DNA of 64,000 nt from Nymphaea colorata (taxonomy: Eukaryota > Streptophyta > Magnoliopsida > Nymphaeales > Nymphaeaceae). The stretch spans positions 3,959,500 to 4,023,499 of the forward strand of contig NC_045149.1 of the NCBI RefSeq assembly GCF_008831285.2, read 5' to 3'. Shown in pieces: positions 1-11,499 of this stretch; the first letter of the stretch is position 1; every line of letters starts with the position of its first letter. The notes beneath the pieces are model-generated. The model worked only from the letters and a program-made list of their open reading frames with translations, was not told the DNA's origin and searched no databases. The translations under genes and the position numbers were made by a program.

Positions 1-1164
1 TGGGAAAAAAATAGTTTCGATGGTCAGATTTTCAACAGGTCATCAAATTATGGAGACAAACAAAAGAGATACAACATCCATGGATTTCTTTGGATTACTT
101 TTCAAACATGATAAAGGATCCATCAATGAACAAACCGGACTGGTTAAACAAGACGATCTGACAGAGATTGATCAGAAGTCGCAAGTGTGCAACCTTGAAC
201 CCATGGAATACATTTTCAAGGAATTAGACCCCTTACCCGAAGTCAGGAAGGGGGGATTTAGCCCTAACCAAGGAAATGGATGGGCATTTGAATTATGTGA
301 AAATGGTCCGATCATGTTCTCTGATAAAGATCTACCAATTGGAGGTGCATCGCATAATGATGCCTTGCACATAGTGGTAGAAACAAGGGCGCCAGAGTTT
401 CTCATGTTTTAATTGATCGTGGAGCAAGCCTGAACATCTGTCCACAACAAACAGCTCGTGAGTTAAGCATAAGACAGGCTGACTATACACCGTCATCGAT
501 TTTCATCCATGGATATGACAGAACAGGACAACCATGCCTAGGATGTATATGTCTAGCTCTGAATATCTCTGAGACGTATCATCGGGTTTTATTTCATGTG
601 GTGGATATAGAACCGTCATTCAACCTATTGCTTGGCAGACCGTGGATCCATGCTACCATTGCAGTTCCTTCTACTCTACATCAGTGCATCAAATGGACTC
701 ACAACAAGAATACTATAACCATCTATGTAGAGGATAGGCAGAGTCGGCTTGTGCACCCAATGATTCTGGTACCAACATATACAATTGAGGTACCCAGTAT
801 TCGAGTCTGCAAAGAGGAAGAAATATCTCAAAGTCTTAGCAGATTGGCCATTCAGAAACCAAAGAAACAGATGTGAGTGAAAAATGGTACCAAACCTGAA
901 ACAAGTTACAAAAGTCATCCGTTATTCAAGAAATTCTGCAAGAATGAGAAAAGATTGGATTTACTCATACGTCATGACTACCAGTCGTTTACTGGCCTTG
1001 GCAAACATGAAAATGGAATCTTGAAACCAATTACCTTGACAGGACAACGAGACACTCAAGCCTTAGGATGCCAAAGCTATGAAAAAGTGGATGCCGAGGA
1101 AGAATTCAAGCCAATACCTTTTGTCAAGAGCAATACCATAGGCAGATGTTTACCATCAATCTGA
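1..1164 (+). pseudogene. E1 gag C-terminal end and aspartic protease, broken
   Basis: This segment aligns by eye with the gag-protease region of the copy at 17746-18820. The residues around 302-345 (FSDKDLP) match the segment just before the protease there. The protease active site at about 408-440 reads LIDRGASLNICP. The usual Asp-Gly-Gly or Asp-Ser-Gly type core is therefore Asp-Arg-Gly here, a probable inactivating change. It lies in a different frame from the preceding coding stretch, so there is one frameshift at about 395-410. The flap-end motif LLLGRPWIH follows at about 625-655. A stop occurs at 874-876. The C-terminal linker to RT continues to 1164. Confidence 0.8.
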
Positions 1165-1334
1165 ATCAATAAATTCGCTATTATTTTGTCATCTACTCAT
1201 CATTTTGTCATCATTGTACTCCAAATAGACCAAGTGTCTTCATTTTGTAATACCTTCAAAGATGCAATGGCATATGCAATTTACTTCCATGTATAATGTC
1301 TCAAATCTCATCTAACTTCTTTATAATCTTTAGG
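1165..1334 (+). other. T-rich, intron-like tract between E1 protease and RT
   Basis: This AT-rich, pyrimidine-rich stretch lies between the protease ORF and the RT ORF. It ends in TTTATAATCTTTAG followed by GATGAC, which fits a plant 3' splice site. The related copy in the array (18790-18900) has no comparable tract. Ogre elements are known to carry an intron between the protease and RT regions, so this may be its remnant. I could not pick a convincing 5' donor. Confidence 0.35.
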
Positions 1335-2832
1335 ATGACATCTGAGGATCAAACAACAAAAGCCTTTAAAGAGGTAAATCCAGAATTCACTAAGACAGAG
1401 TGTCCAGAGTTCATCCAAATAAGAAAGCAAGATCAACCATCATCTTTGATTAGTGATCCAATTGAGGAAATTAATATTGGCACGAAAGAGAACTCAAAGA
1501 TTTTACAAATCGGAACAAGTCTTTCAGCAAGTGAAAGAAAAGAGTTGTTAGACTTCCTCGAAGAGCATCAAGAAGCCTTTGCATGGACTTATGAGGACAT
1601 GCCAGGACTCGATACAAAATTAGTCGAGCATCGACTACCATTGAAACCAGAATGCAAGCCAATCAAACAAAAGTTGAGAAAACTAGACCCTCATCTTTAG
1701 GGGCAAGTTAAGGAAGGCCTAGAAGACCTACTAAAGGCAGGGTTCATTCGAGCAATCGACTATCCTGAATGGTTAGCAAACATTGTGGTAGTCCCAAAGA
1801 AAAATGGGAAAATTCGACTCTGCATTGATTTCAGACATTTGAATAAAGCCACACCAAAGGATGTTTATCCACTTCCAAACATCGACTTGTTGGTAGATAG
1901 TACTGCAGGCCATGCTATGTTCTCCTTTATGGATGGATATTCTGGCTATAACCAAATTAAACTGGCTGCTCAAGATCAAGCCAAAACATCGTTTACAACG
2001 CCATGGGGCACTTTCTGCTATACGGTAATGCCGTTTGGTTTGAAGAACGCTGGGGCAACATATCAAAGAGCCATGACAGCTATCTTTCATGATCAAATGC
2101 ATCAAATCATGGATGCATATGTAGATTATCTACTAATTAAGTTAAAAAACAAGAGAAAATTACATCAACATTCTTTCTCAAGTTTTTGATAGACTCTTGC
2201 AGTATAAACTTAGGTTGAATCCACAAAAATGTGTATTTGGTGTGGAATCTGGTAAGCTTATGGGATTTATGGTTAGCAAAAAGGGAATGGAAATGGATCT
2301 CTCCAAAGCAAAGCCGTTCATCGAAATGCCACCGCCAATAAATCTTAAGGAGCTACGCAGCTTGCAAGGCAGAATTCAATCAATTAGAAGGTTTATATCT
2401 AATCTTGCCATGAGATGTGAACCCTTCAACCATTTACTACGAAAAGGAGTCAAGTTTGAATGGGGACATGAATGTCAAGCCTCATTTGAAAAGATCAAGA
2501 AGTATTTTCTTTGTCCAAAAATTTTAAAACCTCCAATTCTGGGGAAACCTCTACTTCTTTACATCACAGACAACAATTCAGCCTGTGGTGGATTTTTGGC
2601 TCAATATGAAGAAGGATGTCGAATAGAACATGCCATTTATTACATCAGTAAGACATTTGTGCAGTATAAAAAGAACTACTCGCACATGGAAAAAACTTGG
2701 TTAGCCTTGGTATGGATGTGACAAAAATTAAGACATTACCTATTGGCATGCGAAGTTAAAATTTTATCCAAACTTAATCCACTCAAATATATCCTCGAAC
2801 AGCCATTTCTGAATGGAAGGATAGCAAAGTGA
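1335..2832 (+). pseudogene. E1 reverse transcriptase and first RNase H, broken
   Basis: The RT starts with the typical Ty3 entry segment (EHRLPL near 1627, then VVVPKKNGKIRLCIDF near 1787-1834) and continues with FSFMDGYSGYNQI and the MPFGLKNAGATYQ block. The catalytic box near 2118-2130 reads YVDYLL where an active enzyme has Y-x-D-D, so the second catalytic Asp is lost. In-frame stops occur at 1698-1700 and 2187-2189, the latter followed by a frame change. The first RNase H domain (about 2520-2830) keeps the ACGGFLAQYEEG strand but has stops at 2719-2721 and 2830-2832. The product would be non-functional. Confidence 0.85.
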
Positions 2833-2838
2833 CAGATT

Positions 2839-3420
2839 TTGTTGATGCAATATGATTTGGAATATGTGTCACAAAAATCAATCAAGGGGCAAGCCATCGC
2901 AGATCAGTTGGCAAATTTTCCTCTATCTGAAGAAATCAAAACAGAGGATGATTTTTCAGATGAGCAAATCCTAACAACTAAACCAGAGCCAATTTGGGAG
3001 ATGTATTTTGATGGATTTAAAAGCACAACTGGGGCAGGCATTGGGATACTTTTCATTACACCAGAAAAGGAAATGATTCCTTACTCCCTCAAATTGAATT
3101 TCTTTTGCACGCATAATATGGCAGACTACGAGGCCCTAATCCAAAGACTCAAAATGCTGCTCAAATTTAAAGTGTAGAGAGTTCGCATTTTTGGATATTC
3201 TCTCTTAGTTGTCAGTCAGGTCAATGGAGATTGGCAAGTCAAAGATCAGAAATTGATCCCATATCAAGAGTTAGCAACTTCCCTCTTAAGACAATTCGAG
3301 TAATATCAACTCTTGCATGTCAAAAGAGAATTTAACCCGATTGCAAACGGTTTGGCCAGTTTAGGCTCCACCATTGCATTCAAACCTAGAGAATCTATCA
3401 TATCTTTTAAAGTCAGAAGA
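2839..3420 (+). pseudogene. E1 second (archaeal-type) RNase H, broken
   Basis: The motif MYFDGFKSTTGAGIGILFI at about 3001-3057 is the first strand of an archaeal-type RNase H with its catalytic Asp. It is followed by a THNMADYEALI helix with the catalytic Glu. Such a second RNase H between the RT-linked one and integrase is a marker of the Tat/Ogre group. Stops are present at 3175-3177 and 3301-3303. The region links directly to the integrase N-terminus. Confidence 0.8.
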
Positions 3421-4728
3421 CTCGAACAACCTTCTTTTGTCATACCAGAACAGGTATTACAAGCAGAAAGCAGAGAAACACCATGGTATCAGAACATCAA
3501 ACATTTTCTCCGAATAGGAACACTTCCACCTGAAATGTCTCGAAAGGAGCAAAGAGCCCTGAGGCATATGTCATCAAGATATTTCATTTTAGCAGACATC
3601 CTATACAGAAGAGGATTCAGTACAAAATATGCTAGATGTCTCGATGTAAAGGCACTAGAAGTCATTCAAAAAGCTCATGAAGGAATTTGTGAAGGACATG
3701 TAGGGTATTAGACCCTCGTCAAACAGATAGTTAGAGCAAGATATTATTGGCCTACAATGCAAAAGGACTGTCACCAATTTGTCAAAAAATGCATCAAATG
3801 TTAGTTGCATGCACCATCAATTCATGCTCCAGCAGCATACCTTCATTCGGTCAGCTAACCCTGGCCACTCTCTATGTGGGCCTTCGACTTGGTCGGACCA
3901 ATCAATCTGCCTGCCTCAAATGGACACAGGTATTTTCTAGCAGCTACAAATTATTTCACCAAATGGGTCAAAGCAACCACCTTAAAAACAGTCGAAGGAC
4001 GACATGTAGTGTCCTTCATCCACAAAAATCTTTTGTGTAGATTTGGCATCCCGCACGATATCGTTTCTGACAATGGTACTCATTTTAAAAATGAGAAAGT
4101 GCGCAATCTTTGTCACAAACACAAAATACAACATCACTTCTCTGCCCCATATTACCCTCAAGGTAATGGTCTAGCAGAAGCAACCAACAAGATCTTAATT
4201 CGTGTCTTAGAAAGGACTGTTGAAACAGGCCGAGATTAGCACGAGAAAATGCACAATGCACTTTGGACATATCGAACCACAATTCGGACACCCACCAATG
4301 CTACACCAGCAGAGTTAGTATATGGAATGGAAATTGTCCTTCCATTACATGTCCAAAAACCTGCAATGAAATTTGCTGTTCTCATTGAACTCCCAATTAG
4401 CAAGTATCAAAAAAAGAGACTTGCTTAATTAGACCTCTTAGATGAGAAAAGACTACAAGCGGCAGAGCACGCTGAAGTCTATCGCAAGAGAGTCACCCGA
4501 CATTATGCCAAATCGGTCATTGAGAGAAAATTTCAGGTAAATGATCTTGTACTAAGATCTATAGTTCCACTCAGGAGTAGACCTAAAGGAAAGTGGACAC
4601 CGAACTGGGAAGGACCTTATGTTTTCAAGGAGGTTCTACCTCACAATTCCTATTGGCTGATTGACGCCGATGGAGTCAAAATTCCTGATCCGATTAATGT
4701 TTTGCATCTCAAAAAATTCTATACTTGA
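3421..4728 (+). pseudogene. E1 integrase, broken
   Basis: An integrase zinc-binding region with a GHVGY segment (about 3695-3709) is followed by a catalytic core. The first Asp is in WAFDLVGPI (about 3876-3902), the second in VSDNGTHF (about 4063-4086), and the Glu in LAEATNKI (about 4171-4194). All three catalytic acids are therefore present, but stops interrupt the frame at 3709-3711, 3799-3801, 4237-4239 and about 4426. The basic C-terminal segment runs to a stop at 4726-4728. The upstream linker shares the SRYFILADILYRRGFST type of block with the array copies. Confidence 0.85.
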
Positions 4729-5756
4729 ATTTAAAAATCAATGATTTCGAAACAATTGTGCTTTAATGCACATTTTTACCAATTTTCAAACCAACTAAGG
4801 GGCATAGTATTCCTTAGTTTCAAAAAAAAAAAAATGCATCAAAATTTTCAAACTCAGCCCATGTCTTGAGGACAACAGCAAAAACATTGACTTGAAATAT
4901 GCAAGAAATTTCAATGAAATTGAAGGATTAATGTAGAAAAATTAATGTTGGTCCCAACAATTGGTACTTGTAAAGGTCTAGCATGAGATGCCACAAGAAA
5001 AAGTCCTTGTGACCTAAAAGACCTTGGCAAGATGCAAGAAAAAGCTATCAAGCAAAATGAATTGAGCGATGAGCTCGGGGTGAGTGTAGTGGTTACTCTG
5101 GTTCAATGCTCTGCAGGCACGGGTGGGCATACGACCTATGCTTACCCCGTGAAGCTGAAAAGCAATCCATAAACATTTTGCTCATATTAAGTCTCCTAAA
5201 GCCTTTTGAATTCGAGCAAGTAAGTCGATGAGTGTTTTACACTTGGTACCCTAAGGCCAACTGGTCTAGGAGTTACTGGCCCAAAGCTTGTTACAAGGGT
5301 TCAGAAGAAAGTCCGATAGACTTGATATTACACAAAGCAAACTACACAAAACCACCAAAGCGGGGGAACTCCGTAGTAGCTTTTGGGGTGATGAGGAATT
5401 TTCCCCAAGAGTGAGGGGTAGCTCAAAAAGAGAAAATCAAAATTCAGGCGAAAAACTAAGTAAAATTATAGAAAAAGCACTTGCCAATGGTTTAGAAGGC
5501 ATCAAAGGCTAAGTTCTCCAAGCATCAATTGCAAAAACTTTCACAATTGCAAAATTTTTCAACCAACATTAATTCCTCTACAAAGTCTCCAGTGAGATAG
5601 AGGAAAATCTTCTTATTTCAGGTCTATGTCTATCATTTCCCCTCAAGTGAGGATGGTTCAACCTCACTTGAAACATGGATTTTTCAATTTCAATTTGTAA
5701 AAGTTTGGTGAATATATCTTTGCTATTAAGCAAATTCTTCAACTTGCTTAATAATA
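4729..5756 (+). other. E1 3' untranslated region between integrase and polypurine tract
   Basis: This is about 1 kb of AT-rich, non-coding retrotransposon sequence. The short ORFs here have no recognisable domain. It lacks the roughly 40-bp hairpin repeats found at the same place in the array copies. Confidence 0.6.
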
Positions 5757-5768
5757 AAGAAGGGCATC
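5757..5768 (+). promoter_or_regulatory. Polypurine tract of E1
   Basis: The purine-rich AAAGAAGGGCATC stretch lies immediately before the LTR start TGTTAACACCCC, matching the AAAGAGGGGCATC tract before the array LTRs. It is the expected plus-strand primer site. Confidence 0.75.
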
Positions 5769-7160
5769 TGTTAACACCCCAAATTTTTCCACATCAAAAT
5801 TGAAGCAATGTGAAAATTTCTCAAAAGAATTGTGAAATTTGCAATTTCAAAGCCAATTTCAAACCTAAACGTAATTTGGATTCGAATCATGAATTTAACT
5901 TGTGACACAAATCCCAATGCACGATTACGAGTTAAAACTATGTCCAACTTAGGATTTGAAATCCAAATCCAATTGCAAATGTCATTTGAAATCCAAATCC
6001 AATTGCAAAATTCAAATTTTGACTTAGATCCAAGAATTGGATCTAATTCGGTCTAGAATGCTATGTGGGACCCACGTGTGGGCCCCACCTAACCCGTGTG
6101 GTAAAGAGCCCCCCAGGGTCACACCCCCCATTTAGAAAAATAAATGAATAAATAAATGTTTTCTCTCAATTAAATGAAAAAATCATTTTCAAGGAGAAAT
6201 GAATGATATCATAACTAAAAACCTAGGAAAAGAGAAACATTTATGCATCTCTCTCTTTTTTAACTGGGTCCTCTTTAAAGAGTTTTCAATCTTCGAAAAG
6301 CAATAACTAGGCTGGTCAAACCCACTTAATTCAAGTAGGTTCAACCCTAGTGCACCCAAATCCTAGCTAGACTCAGTCAACATGAGCTCAACTTGGCCAA
6401 AAAGTAGGTCTGTCTCACGATCCAATTAATGGACGAAAATAGACTTTGACCGAACCAAACCCACTATGACTAAACTCAGTCAAAGTACAATTTAGCTCAA
6501 CTAAGAGCTTTCTTGGTTCAAATTTATCAAATTAGCTCAAACAAAGTCGAACTACTCACAAATGAGCTTTGACTTTCGTCAATTGGTCGAAATTAACCAA
6601 TCTGGGCAATTTTGCCCTTCTATGGTCAAATTGAACTTACAGAGCCCAAATTGGTTTATGAAAGACAAATAAACATTTAGATTTGTCAAATGCATAAATC
6701 AAATACCAAATTAAAATTCAATTTTTCAAACAAAAGTTTGATTCAGTTGAAATCCGTCTTCAATCAAACTATGGGCGAAAATACCCTTTTCAAGCCAAAT
6801 TTGATAGAATTTTCAAATTTTATTCAAATTTAAATTGGATTATCATAATTCAATGGTATTTGGAGCTTAAAAACTAGGTTTTAACCTAACAAGCCCGATT
6901 TCAAACAAAAAAAATTTATAGCACAACATAAGGCAAAACCCTGTGCAAGGGCATTTTCGTCCCAAATTTTAGTCAAAGTTGGTCAACTAGGTCTGAACCA
7001 AAGTTGACCACACCTAGCCGAGCCCACCTAGCTCATGCAAATGGTCTAAGAATGATTAAATAGAGCCATTAAAACTCATTTAATCCATTTTTTATCTCCC
7101 TAAGCCTTGATTAATCTTCCAAGGCAAATTAAAGGAGGTGGTTGAACCCACCTCCTCTTC

Positions 7161-7168
7161 TATATAAA
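7161..7168 (+). promoter_or_regulatory. LTR promoter TATA box of E1
   Basis: TATATAAA sits in a locally GC-richer context (CTCCTCTTC then GCTCCCCTTGG), as in the array LTRs, where the TATA box is followed by a C-rich run. Transcription would start near 7190-7200. Confidence 0.6.
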
Positions 7169-7535
7169 GCTCCCCTTGGCTACCAAGGGGGAGGATGAAA
7201 TTTTGAGGTATTCCATCAAGTGCTGCAGCCAATGAGCTAGGAGGGAGAAGCCAAGGAAGAGAGGTGAGATTCGTCCAAGTACTCCTCCCTCTTTTCTCTT
7301 ACTTTCTTCTTCATTTTCTTCTATTCTCTCCATTGATTTTGCTAAGTTAGGGTGCTTAAGTGAACCCTTACTTAGGATTTTTGTAGTGAGAAGCCTTCTT
7401 TCCCACTACAAATTCTAGCAAGCAAGCTATTCTACTTCTAGCTTTGCTAAGCTCGAATCCAAGCTTGGATTCTTGCTTAGGATTGCTCGATTTAGAAAAC
7501 AAGTGAAGGCGAAGATCAAGTATCAAGACCGACCG

Positions 7536-7546
7536 CAAGGTAGGTG
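7536..7546 (+). other. Candidate 5' splice donor in E1 LTR
   Basis: CAAG followed by GTAGGT, about 375 bp after the TATA box. The same position relative to the TATA box in the array LTRs carries AAAG-GTATGT, and the LTR at the right window edge carries CAAG-GTAAGT. Three diverged LTRs therefore share a good donor sequence here. Confidence 0.4.
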
Positions 7547-9616
7547 ATTTTAACCATTTCTCATATATTTTGGCTTCTCATTAGTTCATTTTAATTCCAG
7601 CAATTCGTGGGAGGGTTAATTTTCATTTGTTTCATGGCTGGGAATGATGTCCAGCTAAGAGAAACCTACGATTAAATGTACATGTTAATGCATCATGCAT
7701 GCATACGTCGGTTTTTCTTAAAGAAGAACCCATGTATCAAATTTTGAAAAGGGCCCCAAGGCCACGTCCCTTTCAAAATAACCAGCTTAAAACCATTTTG
7801 AACTCCCCACCATGAGAAAATATCACGGTGAGAGAGTGATCTTGTTGTAATATATATATAATGAAAAAGCCTATTTAAGATGGATGCATTCTCATGAATG
7901 TAATCCACCTTTGCATCGCGAAATTAAGGATGAACTAGCTTGAGCATTCATTTATCCATTTCTATTTAAAGTTATTTTGTTTCATGCTTTATTTAATTGA
8001 TCAAGGGTAGTAGGGGAGATTTGGAACAAGTTTTCAATCTTCCCACGTAAAAGAACCCAGCCATGAATCTTCATGATTTGTGAGTCATGTGGTCCCTTCA
8101 TGAAATTTCATTTATGTATATGTATACATTATTATATATATACATATGCGTGTTCAATCTCCTGTTAAAAATTGCTTTCCTCTCTTAAAATCAGATTGGA
8201 ACACGTTTCCAAACTGGTTTTAAGAAGATGGTTCATTTTGATTTTCATAGTACCAAGTTATGAAATCATTTTCATTTCATTTTAAAATTTGCTTAATTTC
8301 AGCAATCCATACGTAAGATGTATGTATGTTGTTGAAATCAGACCATGTTTTATAGGAATTGGTTTAAGAATGTCAAATTTTACATATTTGAAATGCCAAC
8401 TATCCTAGAACCATCCAAAGAACTTGACGATTTCAAGAATACAAAATCTGAAATTTGATCAAGGACTTCTCATTTCTATCTAAGAAACTAGCTCTTTATT
8501 GGAATCAATGTCTACAATTTTCAGCTATCTAAATCAACATAAGGTCTGATTTTTTTTAGCTACTTTGAGGCAAAAGTGGATGTCATCAATATCTCCCAAC
8601 TATTTCAAAGATTGATTTTGGCATCATTTGTGTATTTTTTATCATTTTGATAATTTTATGTTAAGTCCCAAGCTTATGGACTACATCTCTAATTCATGCG
8701 TTTAATCATATAGTAAGCACGTTTAGGGAAAGTCCTACATTTTAATTAAAATCAATCTTTATGTGTAATTTGTATGATATGAAATTACAATGGATGAACT
8801 TTGAGAGATTATGAGAGAGTGAAGAATGTATGTTTCATATGAATGAATGTTGAGAGATTATGAGAAAGAAAAGAATGAATATTCCATATAGTTTCCCTTC
8901 TCATTTCATGCATTCACTTTCACTCACAATCAATGGCACCACATGCACATTCTCAAGAAGTTAAGTGATTCAAATTTGAGTTGCAAAAAGTGACCAAGTC
9001 ATATTGCAACAAAAATTTGTAAACTTCTCTTAACTTCAAAAAAGAAAACACAAGCAATGCATTCATGATCTTGGCCAAAGTATATTTAAAAAACAACACG
9101 TTTTCTAACAACTTGGAACCTATGTTTCATTAAAAGAATGAACTCTACCTAACCAAATCACACGATTTGGCAAAAGAAGAATTGAAAAATCAAGTTTCTT
9201 TGCTAAGGAAACTTAGCTATTTTTCAAAAGTTAATCATAATTTCAACTCATGAACCATCTAGAGTTCACAATAAAGAACTCAATTTCACTCTTCAAAATC
9301 CTGAAGAATTGTGTATTTCAAATCGAATGGCACAAAAACAAAGGTTTTTGAACCAACTTGAAAATCTTCTAATCTTCAAAACGAGTTCAAATCACTCATT
9401 CAAAATAAATTTTGGTTCTTGAATCCAAAACCTCAATGCATAAGCATATAGGATTTGCATCAAAAACTCGTATATGATCCAAATGATCCTTAGTTCTTGG
9501 TCTAATTACCCCTGTTAAAGGCGACAAGAATGGTTGGACCTCGTACCGATGGGCGGATCCCTTTTCATTAAAATATTTTCAAAACATCAATTTTAAAAGA
9601 ATTTTGCTGATTCGCA

Positions 9617-10105
9617 TATGACACCCTTTGAGAAAGGGGTGGGGTGCGCACATTTGGTAAAGAATTTTGATATTATTGATGGTCATGGTTCAAAAACATC
9701 AAAGGTTAAGGAGATTATGGATTCGGAGGGACTAGTAGACCACTATAGTGGAAAAAAGAAAAATGGAAATTTAGGTCGGGAAAGTTCCCCGGGTATCATA
9801 AAAACCAGTCCAAAAAGAAAACTAGTCCAATTGAGAGACCTCATCAATTTAAAAGACATCGTCCTCTACAAGACATAACTAACAGGGACAAGATGAGTTC
9901 CAGTAACTCAGTGCATGATAGGATATCGAGAGTGATGAAGAACATATGGGGTAGAAGGTTAGTGACCTAGAAATTTCTTCTCTAAGCATGAATAATGATG
10001 AAGAGATAGAGGACCCCAGTGGTCCAGGCCAAGAGAATCCTCAATTCTAGTTGGTGATGATGCACATTCTTAGTTGGAATATCAGAGGCATGGTGAGGTC
10101 GGTGG
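9617..10105 (+). mobile_element. L1-type LINE, left fragment (ORF1 end and ORF2 start)
   Basis: A short ORF (9618-9878) without clear domains is followed by decayed sequence. At 10057 a methionine begins MMHILSWNIRGM, the start of the apurinic endonuclease domain of plant L1 ORF2 proteins, whose usual beginning is like ILSWNIRGL. The reading is cut after about 16 residues by the LTR at 10106 and LINE sequence resumes at 42829. The ORF1 assignment of 9618-9878 is from position only. The left edge abuts the E1 LTR. Confidence 0.7.
10101..10105. repeat. Left target-site duplication GGTGG of the LTR array
   Basis: GGTGG immediately precedes the first LTR base TG. The same five bases follow the last LTR at 42824-42828. 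Five base pairs is the normal duplication length for Ty3/gypsy integration. Confidence 0.85.
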
Positions 10106-10289
10106 TGTAATCACCCCAAATTTTTCTAAAAGATTATGATATTTTATCGAAGTGCGAAACTCAAATTTAAACACAAGATTCAAATTTAAAATACAAATCT
10201 TAGATCCAAAATAAATCCAAAATACTACTTTCAGATCCAAAATCAAAGTTCAGATCCAAATCGATCATTTAAGACCCATTTGCCCCTCT

Positions 10290-11190
10290 TTTTAACAAAA
10301 ATATCTTTTTAGAGGGTGATTTTCGTCTTTTTGGGTGGACATGATCCATTTGCCCTTTCTTTTGACAAAAAGTCTCCTTTTAAAGGGTGATTTTAGTCTT
10401 TTTTGGTGAACAAGATCTATTTACCCTTTCTTGTGACAAAAAGTCTCCTTTTAGAGTGTGACTTTAGTCTTTTTGGGTGAACAAGATCAATTTGCTCTTT
10501 CTTTTGACAAAAAGTCTCATTTTAGAGGGTCATTTTAGTCTTTTTGGGTGAACAACACCAATTTACCTTTTCTTTTGACAAAAATCTCCTTTTAGAGAGT
10601 GATTTTAGTTTTTTTGGGTGGACAAGACCAATTTGCTATTCTTTTTGACAAAAAAATCTCCTTTTAGAGGGTGATTTTAGTCTTTTTAGGTGGACAAGAC
10701 CAATTTACCCTTTCTTTTGCCAAAAAGTCTCCTTTTAGAGAGTAATTTTAGTCTTTGTGGGTGGACAAGACCAATTTGTCATTTCTTTGGACAAAAAGTC
10801 TCATTTTAGATGGTGATTTTAGTTTTTTTGGGTGGACAAGACCAATTTGCCCTTATTTTTGACAAAAAAAATCTCTTTTTAGAGCGTAATTTTAGTCTTT
10901 TTGGGTAGAAAAGACCAATTTGCCCTTTCTTTTGACAAAAAGTCTCATTTTAAAGAGTGATTTTAGACTTTTTGGGTGGACAAGACCAATCTGCCATTTC
11001 TTTTGACAAAAAGTTTCCTTTTAGAGGGTGATTTTAGTTTTTTTGGGTAGACAAGACCAATTTACCCTTTCTTTTGACAAAAAATCTCATTTTAGAGGGT
11101 GATTTTAGTCTTTTTGAGTGGACATGACCCATTTGCCCTTCTTTTTTACAAAAAGTCTCCTTTTAGAGGGTGATTTTAGACTTTTTAGGT
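10290..11190 (+). repeat. U3 minisatellite of LTR A, about 13 units of 71 bp
   Basis: Each unit contains GACAAGACCAATTTGCCC, then TTTTGACAAAAAGTCTCC and GAGGGTGATTTTAGTC. The block GGGTGATTTTAGTC recurs near 10314, 10386, 10457, 10528, 10597, 10668, 10740, 10811, 10882, 10955, 11026, 11098 and 11168, with point changes. The other three LTRs have about seven units. Confidence 0.9.
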
Positions 11191-11229
11191 CAAAAATTTT
11201 AAATTTAGAGTTTTGGATCCAACATCATC

Positions 11230-11236
11230 TATAAAT
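11230..11236 (+). promoter_or_regulatory. LTR A TATA box
   Basis: TATAAAT is followed directly by ACCCCCCACTTCCCCC and is conserved in all four array LTRs. Transcription would begin near 11260, after the U3 minisatellite. Confidence 0.75.
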
Positions 11237-11462
11237 ACCCCCCACTTCCCCCTTCTTGGGCAAGATTGGCCCTTGAGAGAAACACTAGTGTATTCTCACT
11301 TGAAGAATTGGAGTTTCTCTTGCGCTCTCTCTCTCTCCCTCTTCCTCTCTCCATTTTCCTCTCCAACTTGGAGCAAGCTACAACCCTCTTGGAGGCATCA
11401 TCTTGGAGCTTCAAGGGGATCTTCAAGTGAATGTGTTTATCTTCCTTTGGTCATTTCTCATT

Positions 11463-11472
11463 AAAGGTATGT
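11463..11472 (+). other. Candidate 5' splice donor in LTR A
   Basis: AAAG-GTATGT, with the GT at 11467-11468, is a near-ideal plant donor 237 bp after the TATA box. It is present unchanged in LTRs B, C and D. A matching acceptor, ATCTTTATCTTTTAG, lies at 14874-14888, just before the ORF1 start. Confidence 0.45.
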
Positions 11473-11499
11473 AATCATCATCCCTCTCATTTCTTTTTT

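Larger units (their letters stand above)
1..9616 (+). mobile_element. Tat/Ogre-lineage Ty3/gypsy retrotransposon E1, left part outside window, decayed
   Basis: The order protease, RT, RNase H, a second RNase H, integrase, polypurine tract and 3' LTR is that of Ty3/gypsy. The second, archaeal-type RNase H and the very long LTR (about 3.85 kb) place it in the Tat/Ogre lineage. Only the end of gag is inside the window; the 5' LTR and the upstream ORFs lie to the left. Stops and frameshifts break every domain, so it is a dead copy. It is related to the 10106-42823 array but is a different family: the LTRs share a short start motif and overall plan but differ along most of their length. Its right edge abuts LINE-derived sequence at 9617, which suggests it also inserted into that LINE. 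That cannot be tested without the left flank. Confidence 0.9.
5769..9616 (+). repeat. 3' LTR of E1 (about 3.85 kb)
   Basis: It starts TGTTAACACCCCAAATTTTT directly after a polypurine tract. The start resembles the array LTRs (TGTAATCACCCCAAATTTTT). Near the right end lies a block, ATTACCCCTGTTAAAGGCG then CCTCGTACCGATGGGCG (9507-9554), that also occurs near the 3' end of all array LTRs. This supports an LTR end at about 9616 (...TTCGCA). The exact last base is uncertain because the 5' LTR is not in the window. U3 is about 1.4 kb and is followed by a TATA box at 7161. The rest of R/U5 is about 2.4 kb of AT-rich non-coding sequence. Confidence 0.8.

Noticed and set aside
7405-7412. CACTACAA at 7405 as a CACTA left end
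   Set aside because: It lies inside the E1 LTR with no subterminal repeats and no partner; chance match.
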